Shown in pieces: positions 7,967 through 15,605 of a stretch of 28,971 nt of DNA. This stretch comes from Pseudomonadota bacterium (GTDB taxonomy: Bacteria > Pseudomonadota > Gammaproteobacteria > Acidithiobacillales > Acidithiobacillaceae), in NCBI GenBank assembly GCA_021818125.1, contig JAKAFG010000002.1, positions 1 through 28,971 on the forward strand, in the 5' to 3' direction. A program made the translations under genes and the position numbers. The notes below the pieces were generated by a model, which did no database searches, had not been told where the DNA came from, and saw only the letters and a program-made list of their open reading frames with translations. Positions within the stretch are counted from its first letter, which is position 1. Each line of letters starts with the position of its first letter.

Positions 7967-8398
7967 GTCAGTTTTAAATCGCCGTTGACACGGGAGGCTT
8001 TGGCCACCTTGGTCAACAACGACGATTGACCATCTCACCCACCTCGCGCGACTAATCGGCGCTGCCCGAGATGTCATGAATGACGAGAGGATCAGCCGCC
8101 TAGCAAGCATGGCGGGAGACGCCCTCTGCCTAGCGGACCGTATCACGCGCACGGGCACAGCGAAACACTTGCTCAAGGCAGTCGAACAGATCGAAAAAAC
8201 CATGTCATAACGGATTTTCTCCAGTCCACTGCCCGTGCCACTGAAGACACCGCTCATGCCCCCATGCCCAAAGGGGGCATCAGTGGCCTCTGGGATATTC
8301 TCAAACAGCCCGAGAGCCAACAGACCATTCAGTTCCTCATGCGGGTAGGCCAGCATTTCCACAATCACCGTCTCGCAACACGTTATACCGAGCCCTAG
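7967..8398 (+). pseudogene. DUF1641-like gene remnant
   Basis: Three consecutive stretches read as one protein in shifting frames: LTREALATLVNND (about 7985-8023), then IDHLTHLARLIGAARDVMND...LLKAVEQIEKTM (8025-8207), then TDFLQSTARATEDTAHAPMP and GGISGLWDILKQPESQQTIQ up to the stop at 8396-8398. The GGxxGLWxxLxxPExQ pattern is typical of DUF1641 proteins, which in sulfur oxidisers often accompany sulfide:quinone reductases. At least two frameshifts are needed, and the 5' end is cut by the IS. Family assignment is from memory of the motif. Confidence 0.55.
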
Positions 8399-8593
8399 AA
8401 ACCTGTCTACCCCACGGACACCTTGAGACAGACACATATCGGCAAGAATCGATAGACATACTAATCGGCGTCGTGATACACGATAGCTCCGGCACCTTGA
8501 CGCTTCGAGCAACCCTTTTCACCATGATCCAGGCAAACTTGAGCATCATGAAGCGTAAGCGATGATCCGACATGAGCACAAACAACGCATAAT

Positions 8594-8614
8594 GATATGA
8601 TATCAAATCATATC
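8594..8614. promoter_or_regulatory. Palindromic operator candidate upstream of parA
   Basis: A perfect 8-base inverted repeat, GATATGAT and ATCATATC, with a 5-base spacer, 63 bases before the parA start. A TTGACA at 8617-8622 lies immediately downstream, with a weak -10 (TTTCAT at 8641) 18 bases on. Small partition operons are commonly autorepressed through such repeats, so this is a probable operator or centromere-like partition site. Confidence 0.45.
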
Positions 8615-8676
8615 CGTTGACATGATATAAGATCGCATGCTTTCATTGCGAATTGCATTGGTTGATATGGTGTGGT

Positions 8677-9318
8677 ATGATACTACTTATTGGCGGCGAA
8701 AAGGGCGGCACGGGAAAAACCACTTTGGCAGTTAATTTAGCGTCAGGTTTCCGGCTGCGGAAACGCGATGTGCTGCTAGTAGACACGGATCCGCAAGGCA
8801 GTGCTTCTGGTTGGTCAACCATACGAGAAGAGCGTACAGATCTAGCGCGCATACCATGTATGCAGAAGTTTGGCAAATCGCTCCAGAATGAAATAAAAGA
8901 CTTAAGCGCCCGCTATCAAGACGTCATCGTCGACGCTGGCGGACGCGACTCTGTGGAGTTGAGAGCCGCGTTGGTAGCCGTTGAGCACGTCCTCATTCCT
9001 GTTCAAGCTTCACAGTTTGATTTGTGGACTATTGAGCAAATGAGCGAACTGGTAAACACCGCTACTGCGTTTAACACGCACTTATGTGCGACCCTGGTGC
9101 TATCCCGGGCACCAACCAACTTGCAAGTACACGACACGCATGCCGCGCAACACATGTTACAGGAATTCAAAAATCTGCGCCTTTCTAATGTCATCGTTCG
9201 TGATAGAATTGTATATCGTCGCTCTGTTGCGCAGGGATGTGGCGTGCTGGAGTATCAACCCGCGGACAAGAAAGCGCAAGCAGAAATAATTAATTTAATG
9301 GAAGAGATCATGACATGA
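8677..9318 (+). CDS. parA: ParA-type partition ATPase
   Basis: A 213-residue Walker-type ATPase for plasmid segregation. From ATG 8677 it begins MILLIGGEKGGTGKTTLAVN, containing the deviant Walker A with the signature lysine (K9) before GGTGKTT. DTDPQGSASGW is the switch region and VIVDAGGRDS the Walker B. The short form without an N-terminal helix-turn-helix is typical of small (type Ib) ParAs that work with an RHH partner and leave autorepression to it. The ORF opens 24 bases earlier, but starting just before the P-loop fits the family. Its stop overlaps the next gene (ATGACATGA). It is part of a replicon with repA and iterons. Confidence 0.92.
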   Translation: MILLIGGEKGGTGKTTLAVNLASGFRLRKRDVLLVDTDPQGSASGWSTIREERTDLARIPCMQKFGKSLQNEIKDLSARYQDVIVDAGGRDSVELRAALVAVEHVLIPVQASQFDLWTIEQMSELVNTATAFNTHLCATLVLSRAPTNLQVHDTHAAQHMLQEFKNLRLSNVIVRDRIVYRRSVAQGCGVLEYQPADKKAQAEIINLMEEIMT

Positions 9319-9638
9319 GTGTAGGATTCACCAGAACACCGAAGAAGACGGCTACAAGCGTAGAAGACTTTATATCAAAGGTCGATCCGACAGTTGTTCA
9401 GAACGACAAGCTGCCGTGGACCGGCCTACGAGAAGACAAAAGAACAGAACTCTACAATATACGGCTAACAGAAGTAGAAATGGCTAAATTGCGCTTTATC
9501 GCAGAAAACACCCCAAATTCAATGCAAGCATTCTTAATGAAAATCATATTGCCCGCGATTGACCATGCTATCGATGATGTATTATCTGAAATCAAAAGGA
9601 AAAAAGGAATACAAGCAATCCAAGATGGACAATCATAA
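9315..9638 (+). CDS. Small partition partner/DNA-binding protein (ParG/ParB-like)
   Basis: A 107-residue protein overlapping the parA stop by four bases, the usual place for the DNA-binding partition partner. The N-terminus is polar and probably flexible; the C-terminal half (TELYNIRLTEVEMAKLRFIAENTPNSMQAFLMKIILPAIDHAI) reads as strand-helix-helix, like a ribbon-helix-helix fold. By analogy with ParF/ParG systems it would bind operator or centromere repeats and stimulate ParA. The role is inferred from position and predicted fold; no sequence family is recognised with certainty. Confidence 0.65.
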   Translation: MSVGFTRTPKKTATSVEDFISKVDPTVVQNDKLPWTGLREDKRTELYNIRLTEVEMAKLRFIAENTPNSMQAFLMKIILPAIDHAIDDVLSEIKRKKGIQAIQDGQS

Positions 9639-9695
9639 TGAACTGTTGGTTTTCTTATCAAAGATTGATAAGATCCGAAAGGAGCAAATAAACGT

Positions 9696-10883
9696 ATGGC
9701 TAATGATAGTGGAAAGAAAAAGATCCCACCAATCCGAAAAGTTGTAGCCCCATTGCCTGAAGACGCGTTTATCGATAGACAAATAGATCTCTTTCAATCC
9801 TTTCTAGCCAACTCAGAGAATGAACGTGAAGCACTCTCAAATGCTGTTGATTTATGGGACAGCATTCCTCGTTATTCTATTTCCCGCTCTAGAATGAATA
9901 CCATGCGTACGGCGGAAGGCTTTCTCGATGTCCTCGAATTACCCTTCAACTATAGAGGGAAACAACTTATTGCTATGATTTATCCAGCACGCATCAGAGA
10001 TAAACAGGGAAAACGCCTCAGTTATTACCCAAGCGCCCGTGAAGAGTTGATAGAACATACGCTAAGAAAAATCGCCTCTGAACAGAATGCTGGATTCTTC
10101 GATCGATTAAAATATCGCAGTGGCGCACGATTTTCTCTCTACCAATTACGCAAGGATTTAGAACAACAAGGTCATGGGCTACGCTATGATGAGATTATAG
10201 AGGGGTTGGATATCCTCTCTTTAAGTAGCATCGAGATAGTAGCAACAAGTGATGGCGGCGAAGAAGCTTTCGCACGTTCCACCTATCTTGCAGCCCTGAC
10301 AGGTGTAAAACGTAAAGATTACGAAGCAGATCGTACCGCACGCTGGGTGGCACAATTTCATCCGTTGGTGACCCAAAGCGTTGATCGAGTGACTTATCGT
10401 CAATTTAATTATCAGCGGTTGATGAAATGCAGTACACAACTCGCACGCTGGCTTATCAGCCAACTCGTGCTAAAATATACACAAGCAGCGATCACTAATA
10501 GCTTTGATATGCGTTTCAGCACCATAAAACGCGACAGTGTCTTGCTGAACGGCTACACAAGGCAGCGCGACGCGGTGGCCGCCCTTGACGCAGCCTGGCA
10601 AGAACTAAAAATATTGGGGGCTCTATCCACGATCCAAAAAGTAGAACAGCGCGGTGACCGCAACAAGATCGAAGATGTGGTCTACACTCTATTTCCAACC
10701 CAAAAATTTTCTGCGGAACAAAAAGCTGCCAATCGTCGGCAACATGACGCTAAAGTCGAAATCTCACAAGCCCGAGCAAACAACACTCAGCGTGACTTGG
10801 CGGAGATGGTGGGGAAACCAAACTCCTTGCCCCAAAAAGCGGGGGGAATAGGTCGCGGGTCCCCAAAAACACGGGGGGAATAG
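9696..10883 (+). CDS. repA: Plasmid replication initiator RepA
   Basis: A 395-residue protein of the kind that starts replication at iteron-bearing plasmid origins. Recognisable blocks are IPRYSISRSR near residue 65, YPSAREELIEHTLRKIASEQ around 110-130, and RFSLYQLRKDLEQQGHGLRYDEIIEGLDILS around 150-180, consistent with winged-helix DNA-binding repeats. The start ATG has AAGGAG 11 bases upstream. The last about 13 codons lie within the first iterons, and the stop TAG is formed by iteron sequence. It follows the parA pair by 57 bases. Lower GC and many AAA/ATA codons set the parA-repA block apart from the flanking chromosome. Confidence 0.85.
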   Translation: MANDSGKKKIPPIRKVVAPLPEDAFIDRQIDLFQSFLANSENEREALSNAVDLWDSIPRYSISRSRMNTMRTAEGFLDVLELPFNYRGKQLIAMIYPARIRDKQGKRLSYYPSAREELIEHTLRKIASEQNAGFFDRLKYRSGARFSLYQLRKDLEQQGHGLRYDEIIEGLDILSLSSIEIVATSDGGEEAFARSTYLAALTGVKRKDYEADRTARWVAQFHPLVTQSVDRVTYRQFNYQRLMKCSTQLARWLISQLVLKYTQAAITNSFDMRFSTIKRDSVLLNGYTRQRDAVAALDAAWQELKILGALSTIQKVEQRGDRNKIEDVVYTLFPTQKFSAEQKAANRRQHDAKVEISQARANNTQRDLAEMVGKPNSLPQKAGGIGRGSPKTRGE

Positions 10884-11196
10884 GTCGCGGGATGAAAGGG
10901 AACGTGAATTGTGTATGGTCTAGATATCGGGGGGAATGGGTCGCGGATTGTTCATGAAAGCAGGGGGAATGGGTCGCGAGATAAAAGGGGAATAGGTCGC
11001 GGGTCCCCAAAAACACGGGGGGAATAGGTCGCGGGTCCCCAAAAACACGGGGGGAATAGGTCGCGGGTCCCCAAAAACACGGGGGGAATAGGTCGCGGGT
11101 CCTGAGTGAAGGCGATAAAGCATGGCTGAAATCCCCAAAAATGTCACGAACAACGCACCTTTTAGAGCACGAACAGGAGGAATAGGTCGCGAGTGT
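10841..11196 (+). repeat. Iteron array, probable plasmid origin (oriV)
   Basis: Nine copies of the motif GGGGAAT(A/G)GGTCGCG(G/A)G are visible, with the AAT of each at 10847, 10879, 10935, 10968, 10991, 11023, 11055, 11087 and 11181; the ninth has GAGGAAT. Five of the copies (1, 2, 5, 6, 7) start full or near-full 32-base units in which the motif is followed by TCCCCAAAAACAC, giving exact 32-base spacing at 10847-10879 and 10991-11087. All are in the same orientation, and the array begins inside the 3' end of repA. Such arrays bind Rep proteins and control copy number. Confidence 0.85.
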
Positions 11197-11290
11197 ATAT
11201 CGTAACACATTATATACAATAATAAAAATTGTAACTTCCCGACGCTTATCCTTTTATCCTTTGCTCTAACCTTTATTTATCCGTGACCTT
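11197..11290. other. AT-rich segment with TTATCC boxes beside the iterons
   Basis: Directly after the last iteron comes an AT-rich stretch (TATATCGTAACACATTATATAC) and then three DnaA-box-like sequences: TTATCCTTT at 11246 and 11254 and TTATCCGTG at 11277. Iteron plus AT-rich DNA plus DnaA boxes is the usual make-up of a Rep-dependent origin, so this is probably the unwinding region. The boxes are degenerate in their last three bases. Confidence 0.4.
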
Positions 11291-11352
11291 AAAAAGCCCT
11301 GCATAACCCCATTTGTCAGGATGGGCAGGTGGATAGGGGACAGGAGGTGGGC

Positions 11353-11672
11353 ATGTCCGGGCAGATGACGTTTGCGGAAGAACCGGGGCTGTCACGGAAG
11401 CGCAAGAAGACAAAACGGGAACGTTTTCTGCGGGAGATGGACCTAGTGGTTCCCTGGAAGCGTCTGGTGAACGTGATCGCACCCTGTTACCTCTTCCTGC
11501 AGCAATGGAAGAAGCACTGTATGAGATTCCGGTGTTGCGCCAGTTTGTGGGCATCGATATGGGAAGGAACCTGATTCCGGATGAAAGCACGATTCTGTGG
11601 TTCCGCCGATTGCTGAAACAGAACGATCCGGCGGAACACGGCATTCAGGATGCAGTAGTCAGACGGCAGTAG
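11353..11672 (+). pseudogene. IS5-family transposase N-terminal remnant
   Basis: The frame from ATG 11353 reads MSGQMTFAEEPGLSRKRKKT and continues to about 11490. After a frame change near 11490-11503 it continues MEEALYEIPVLRQFVGIDMG, IPDESTILWFRRLLKQN and stops at 11670-11672. This is the conserved N-terminal region of IS5-family transposases. The catalytic DDE core is absent, and no terminal repeats were identified. It marks an old insertion between the replicon and the peroxidase gene. Confidence 0.75.
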
Positions 11673-12085
11673 CCGGGACGGAAAACCGGGTTGGAAGCCC
11701 TGAAACGTTTCAACTGGAGCGTAGTCCGCCTTCGGATGCAGGGAGATCATATCTTCCGAATACAAAGATACTCAAGGCCCACCCCAGCGTTGATTTCGGT
11801 ATAAGCGGTGCGCAAGCGACTGCACACAACCGCCATTTGACCTGGACATCTAAATATAATAACATATTTATATATTTTAATAGTATATCTCAACAAGCTG
11901 GGCATGGTGACAATCACAACAGCAACTTCCATAACCTATATAAAAAACAATAAAATTAGTTAGTTAAATAATCTCGTTACCGAATCCACGTCACTCAAGT
12001 AACCCTCTATTGATCTAGTCTAGACTTTTGTCATGATTTGTTTTTAAATTAAATCCAACAGCGTTTCCGTCGACTAGGAGGACAT
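11673..12085. other. Intergenic region before the peroxidase gene
   Basis: About 410 bases without a credible gene. The first 140 are probably more IS-derived sequence; the rest is AT-rich (ATATAATAACATATTTATATATTTTAA in two parts around 11855-11885). A short palindrome TCTAGTCTAGA occurs near 12015-12026, and a strong ribosome site AGGAGG ends the region. The promoter of the peroxidase gene should lie here, but no clear -35/-10 pair was picked out. Confidence 0.4.
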
Positions 12086-13210
12086 ATGAGCAAAACCGAG
12101 AAACGAAACACAGAATATTATAAAAATCTAATTTTCAGGCCTGTCATTTTAGCGCTAGGTCTCTGTTTGGGTGGAACCGAAGTAGCATATGCATTCGGTG
12201 GTGAATTTCCTTCTAAAGTTCCAGTGCCTGCAAATAATCCTATGACACCCCAAAAAATTTCATTAGGCAAACAATTATACTTTGATCCACGCTTGTCTCT
12301 CACAGGTGATGTATCCTGTGAAACCTGTCATGATGTCATGAGTAACGGAAGTGACAGCCTGCCACTGGCATTCGGAGTACTTGGCCGAGTCGACACTCCT
12401 CGTCATGCACCATCAGTCTTCAACGCCGCCTTCAATACCGTACAATTTTGGGATGGGCGCGCCAACAGTCTAGAAGCGCAAGCTAAAGGCCCCATCCTCA
12501 ATCCAATCGAAATGGGAATGCCCAAAGCAATAAATGTAGTCAAGCGTTTACAGAAAATACCCGGCTATCGCAAAGAGTTTCGCCATGTATATGGCAATAA
12601 AGATCCCATCACTTTTGACCATATCGTACAAGCCATTGCTACCTACGAACGCACTCTAGTAACACCAAACAGTCCGTACGATCGCTACGTCAAAGGTGAC
12701 AAAACAGCGCTTAGCAAAAGTGCTATAGCAGGCATGAAAACCATTAGATCGTTCGGGTGCGAGTCCTGCCATGCAGGACCTATGTTTGACAACCCTGGTA
12801 CCCCTATGGGGACTGGGTGGTTCCAAAAATTCCCGGTACAGCCGCACAATCCGGTTTGTGCGAAATATGTACAAAAATACCATCTCATGGATGATCCCGG
12901 TCGCTTTGATGTAACACATAATCCAGCGGACATGCATTTATTCAAAGTCCCCAGTTGGCGCAACGTTGCTCTAGAAGCGCCCTACTTTCAAAACGGTTCT
13001 GTGCGCACTTTACCGACCGCGGTACGGGTCATGGCTGCTTGCCAACTAGGTTTGACAGTCACAGACAAACAAGTACATGATATTGTTTCATTTTTAGATA
13101 GTCTCACGGGAAAGTTCCCCAAAGAGGTAGCGCCACGACTTCCTGAAACACCAAACAGCACTATTATGATGAGTGTTTCCCGACTACAAAAAACTGCGCT
13201 AACAAAATAA
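12086..13210 (+). CDS. Dihaem cytochrome c peroxidase (CcpA/MauG superfamily)
   Basis: A periplasmic enzyme of 374 residues that reduces H2O2 with electrons from c-type carriers. Two haem motifs are present, C78-E-T-C-H82 and C225-E-S-C-H229, at the spacing usual for bacterial dihaem peroxidases. Conserved features include LGKQLYFDPRLS before the first haem, TPRHAPSVFNAAF, the catalytic-loop Glu in NPIEMGMP, and the C-terminal VPSWRNVALEAPYFQNGSVRTL. A signal peptide covers about residues 18-36 (ILALGLCLGGTEVAYA). The ATG has AGGAGG at an ideal distance. Only the rus operon lies downstream on this strand, so the enzyme may take electrons from Cyc1 or rusticyanin or protect the Fe(II) chain; this is inference. 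Confidence 0.92.
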   Translation: MSKTEKRNTEYYKNLIFRPVILALGLCLGGTEVAYAFGGEFPSKVPVPANNPMTPQKISLGKQLYFDPRLSLTGDVSCETCHDVMSNGSDSLPLAFGVLGRVDTPRHAPSVFNAAFNTVQFWDGRANSLEAQAKGPILNPIEMGMPKAINVVKRLQKIPGYRKEFRHVYGNKDPITFDHIVQAIATYERTLVTPNSPYDRYVKGDKTALSKSAIAGMKTIRSFGCESCHAGPMFDNPGTPMGTGWFQKFPVQPHNPVCAKYVQKYHLMDDPGRFDVTHNPADMHLFKVPSWRNVALEAPYFQNGSVRTLPTAVRVMAACQLGLTVTDKQVHDIVSFLDSLTGKFPKEVAPRLPETPNSTIMMSVSRLQKTALTK

Positions 13211-13256
13211 AAACAAATCATTTTTCAGATGGTTGTAAATTCCACGCTGCGGTGTT

Positions 13257-13278
13257 GCCTGCTGTCTCAACGGCAGGC
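13257..13278 (+). terminator. Hairpin after the peroxidase gene
   Basis: GCCTGC (13257-13262) pairs with GCAGGC (13273-13278) around a 10-base loop, about 45 bases after the peroxidase stop. The T-run is lacking, so it is a weak or factor-dependent terminator candidate. Confidence 0.3.
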
Positions 13279-13916
13279 CCCGTGCTTACTTTCCCGACCA
13301 CTAAACTGTTATCCATACTCATTTATTGTATGGCTTAGATATGCCGAAAACGCTGGATATCGGCCGGCAGCAAGAAAGCCCTAAGGAAAGAGTAGACCCC
13401 GATAGTTTTAATATCATATCATATTAAACCATATTATATTTATGGTTCCTCTGGGGGTCAGAGCCGCGGCGCGTGGTATTTTATCCCTCGTTCTTTTCGG
13501 TTGTAGATACACCCCTTTCTACTATATCGATCAAATGAACAAGGCATGATTTTATTAAACTAATCCGCATCTCTCTACGTTCATTGGTTTTTAGATGAAT
13601 ATTTATTAAAGAATAATAACCGCACCGCCTACCTCAAGTCGGTTGTAATATGTTTCATAAAGGGCGTTAGGCCGCGTTTAGAAGGCGCATGATAATAAAA
13701 AAGATATTAAAATAATTACTTGCTTATATATCTATGCTTACAATTGACTGGTGACGGAAGCGTTTTCAAATGTTGCAAATTAACCATTTGTTTTTATTGT
13801 ATTTATCATTAACCAGCGCAGCGCTTAGCGTAAAACGTAGAGGCACACGCGGTATCTGCCTTGCTGTAACTGAAAAAAATATTGCAAAATGTAGCAATTT
13901 ATACTAAATAGGATGC
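13279..13916. promoter_or_regulatory. Long AT-rich regulatory region upstream of the rus operon
   Basis: About 640 bases with no convincing gene. It holds a perfect palindrome TTTAATAT-CATATC-ATATTAAA at 13407-13428, AT-rich runs, and a possible sigma70 promoter (TTGACT at 13744 with TCAAAT 16 bases on). A second -10-like TATACT lies at 13900-13905. In A. ferrooxidans the rus operon is known to be driven by more than one promoter upstream of cyc2 and to respond to iron versus sulfur; the exact sites cannot be fixed here. Confidence 0.4.
13407..13428. promoter_or_regulatory. AT-rich perfect palindrome
   Basis: TTTAATAT and ATATTAAA flank the 6-base centre CATATC. The position, 0.7 kb upstream of cyc2 in the AT-rich region, suits a regulator or nucleoid-protein site. 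It shares the string ATATCAT with the palindrome in front of parA. Confidence 0.35.
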
Positions 13917-14105
13917 TTGGATGTGCTTAAGCACCTGTTTAGTGCTTGGGATTCGACGGGGAATGGTAGAAAAGATTTCATAAGTTTTTACTATGTCTCT
14001 GCAGCGACAATAATCTGTCTTTATGGCATTGGTTGTTCGCTGGGGTTTTGTGTGTGGCAAGTCTGGCGAGAAGACTGGACCTATGAGCGTATATTTTTTA
14101 GCTAA
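13917..14105 (+). CDS. Small single-span membrane protein upstream of cyc2
   Basis: A 62-residue ORF ending 34 bases before the cyc2 start. It begins at TTG 13917 (AGGA 4 bases upstream) or GTG 13923. It has a polar N-terminus (HLFSAWDSTGNGRKDF), one clear membrane helix (ISFYYVSAATIICLYGIGCS, LGFCVW) and a charged tail (REDWTYERIFFS). The hydrophobic/charged layout argues that it is a real gene and not chance AT-rich sequence. It would be the first gene of the rus transcript if transcription starts upstream. No family recognised; an oxidase assembly or supercomplex role is only a guess from position. Confidence 0.45.
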   Translation: MDVLKHLFSAWDSTGNGRKDFISFYYVSAATIICLYGIGCSLGFCVWQVWREDWTYERIFFS

Positions 14106-14139
14106 TATGCCTTAAAGCGCATACCGCAAAGGGGGGGTT

Positions 14140-15594
14140 ATGGCTTCAATGTCCATGAGTTTGAAAAACAAGCAGGTGATCGTAGCATTAGCAGCAGTAA
14201 GTGGGTTGTTTTTGTCTTCAAGTGCTTGGGCGCTGCCTTCTTTCGCACGGCAGACAGGTTGGTCTTGTGCAGCTTGTCATACGTCTTATCCACAGTTGAC
14301 ACCAATGGGTAGGATGTTCAAATTGCTGGGATTCACCACAACAAACCTTCAGCATCAACAGAAACTGGAGGCACGTTTTGGCAAAAGTGTCGGGTTGCTC
14401 CTGTCCCGGGTTTCACAGTTTTCTATTTTTGTACAAGCGTCAGCCACCAATGTTGCAGGTGGACAGGCGGCATTCGGTGGCACCAATACGCTCGCTTCTC
14501 CAAACAATAATATCCAATTTCCACAACAAGTTAGCTTATTCTATGCCGGTGAAGTCACACCGCATATAGGCAGTTTTTTACATTTAACCTATTCCGGTGG
14601 GGGTAGCGGGACTGGCGCCGGCGGGTTTAGCTTCGATGATTCCAGCATCGTTTGGGCCCACCCCTGGAAGTTCGGCACCAATAACCTTTTGGTCACAGGC
14701 GTAGATGTCAACAATACGCCCACTGCTATGGATCTGTGGAACACCACTCCGGATTGGCAAGCCCCATTTTTTGCCTCGGACTACTCATCTTGGGGACATG
14801 TGCCTCAACCGCTCATCGTAAACTCAGCCGGTGCGGCATACCCACTAGCGGGCCTTGGCGCATACGTCGCGGATATTTTCGGGCCAAACAAAGCCAATTG
14901 GCTGTATGCAGATGCGGACGTATACACGAATGCGCAGGGAATCCAAGCCAACCCCGTTGGCGGCTTTCAGAATTTCAACGGCGGACCCACTGGTAGACTT
15001 TCAGGGGCGGCACCCTATGTCCGTCTGGCCTATCAACATGACTGGGGTGACTGGAACTGGGAAGTCGGCGCGTATGGTATGTGGTCCAGCGTGTATGACA
15101 GTTCACTCACCAAGAATGGTCCTATTGATCAGTTCGATGATTACGATTTGGACACTCAACTCCAATGGCTCGATACCAACACCAATAACAACGTGACGGT
15201 TCGCGCGGCATGGGTGAATGAGCAGCAGCGTTTTGGTGCAGGCAGTATATCTTCGAGTTTGCCTTCAGGGAATTTGAATTTCTTTAACCTGAATGCGACC
15301 TACTGGTATCACGATCATTACGGTATCCAAGGTGGCTATCGCAACGTGTGGGGGACTGCTAACCCTGCGCTTTACAACAATCCTAATGGCTACACCTACT
15401 CAGCTAATGGCTCTCCAGACACAAGTAATGAGTGGATAGAGGCTTCCTATCTGCCGTGGTGGAATACCCGCTTCTCCCTGCGATATGTCATATACAACAA
15501 GTTCAGGGGCGTGGGCGCACCATCCTCATCCACATCTGGATATGGGGCATCTAGTTATAACACCCTTGAGCTGTTGGCTTGGATAGCGTACTAG
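14140..15594 (+). CDS. cyc2: Outer-membrane monohaem cytochrome c Cyc2, Fe(II) oxidase
   Basis: Primary electron acceptor from extracellular Fe(II). The 484-residue precursor has a signal peptide (cleavage after SSAWA, residue 31) and a single haem motif C43-A-A-C-H47 close to the mature N-terminus. This is followed by a long barrel domain of about 400 residues rich in alternating hydrophobic, aromatic and Asn/Gly/Thr positions, ending in a C-terminal aromatic strand (LELLAWIAY), as expected for a fused cytochrome-porin. The conserved SYPQLTPMGRMFKLLGF follows the haem site. Start ATG 14140 is preceded by a G-rich ribosome site; ATGs at 14149 and 14155 are alternatives. The length matches A. 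ferrooxidans Cyc2 (about 485). First main gene of the rus operon; cyc1 begins 11 bases after the stop. Confidence 0.96.
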   Translation: MASMSMSLKNKQVIVALAAVSGLFLSSSAWALPSFARQTGWSCAACHTSYPQLTPMGRMFKLLGFTTTNLQHQQKLEARFGKSVGLLLSRVSQFSIFVQASATNVAGGQAAFGGTNTLASPNNNIQFPQQVSLFYAGEVTPHIGSFLHLTYSGGGSGTGAGGFSFDDSSIVWAHPWKFGTNNLLVTGVDVNNTPTAMDLWNTTPDWQAPFFASDYSSWGHVPQPLIVNSAGAAYPLAGLGAYVADIFGPNKANWLYADADVYTNAQGIQANPVGGFQNFNGGPTGRLSGAAPYVRLAYQHDWGDWNWEVGAYGMWSSVYDSSLTKNGPIDQFDDYDLDTQLQWLDTNTNNNVTVRAAWVNEQQRFGAGSISSSLPSGNLNFFNLNATYWYHDHYGIQGGYRNVWGTANPALYNNPNGYTYSANGSPDTSNEWIEASYLPWWNTRFSLRYVIYNKFRGVGAPSSSTSGYGASSYNTLELLAWIAY

Positions 15595-15605
15595 GAGACG
15601 AAGAC

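Noticed and set aside
7919..8512. Minus-strand ORF of 197 residues between the IS and parA
   Set aside because: It crosses the IS right end and mirrors the DUF1641-like remnant readable on the plus strand.
10841..11196. CRISPR-like array
   Set aside because: The repeats are contiguous or irregularly spaced, without unique spacers of constant length, and no cas genes are present; repA adjacency identifies them as iterons.
10750..11219. Minus-strand ORFs of 99-152 residues with repeated RDLFPPCFWGPATYSP-like units
   Set aside because: They are the reverse reading of the 32-base iterons, which do not contain stops in those frames; no ribosome sites or sensible domains.
14286..14294. Perfect DnaA box TTATCCACA
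   Set aside because: It lies inside the cyc2 coding region with no cluster of further boxes; a chance match.
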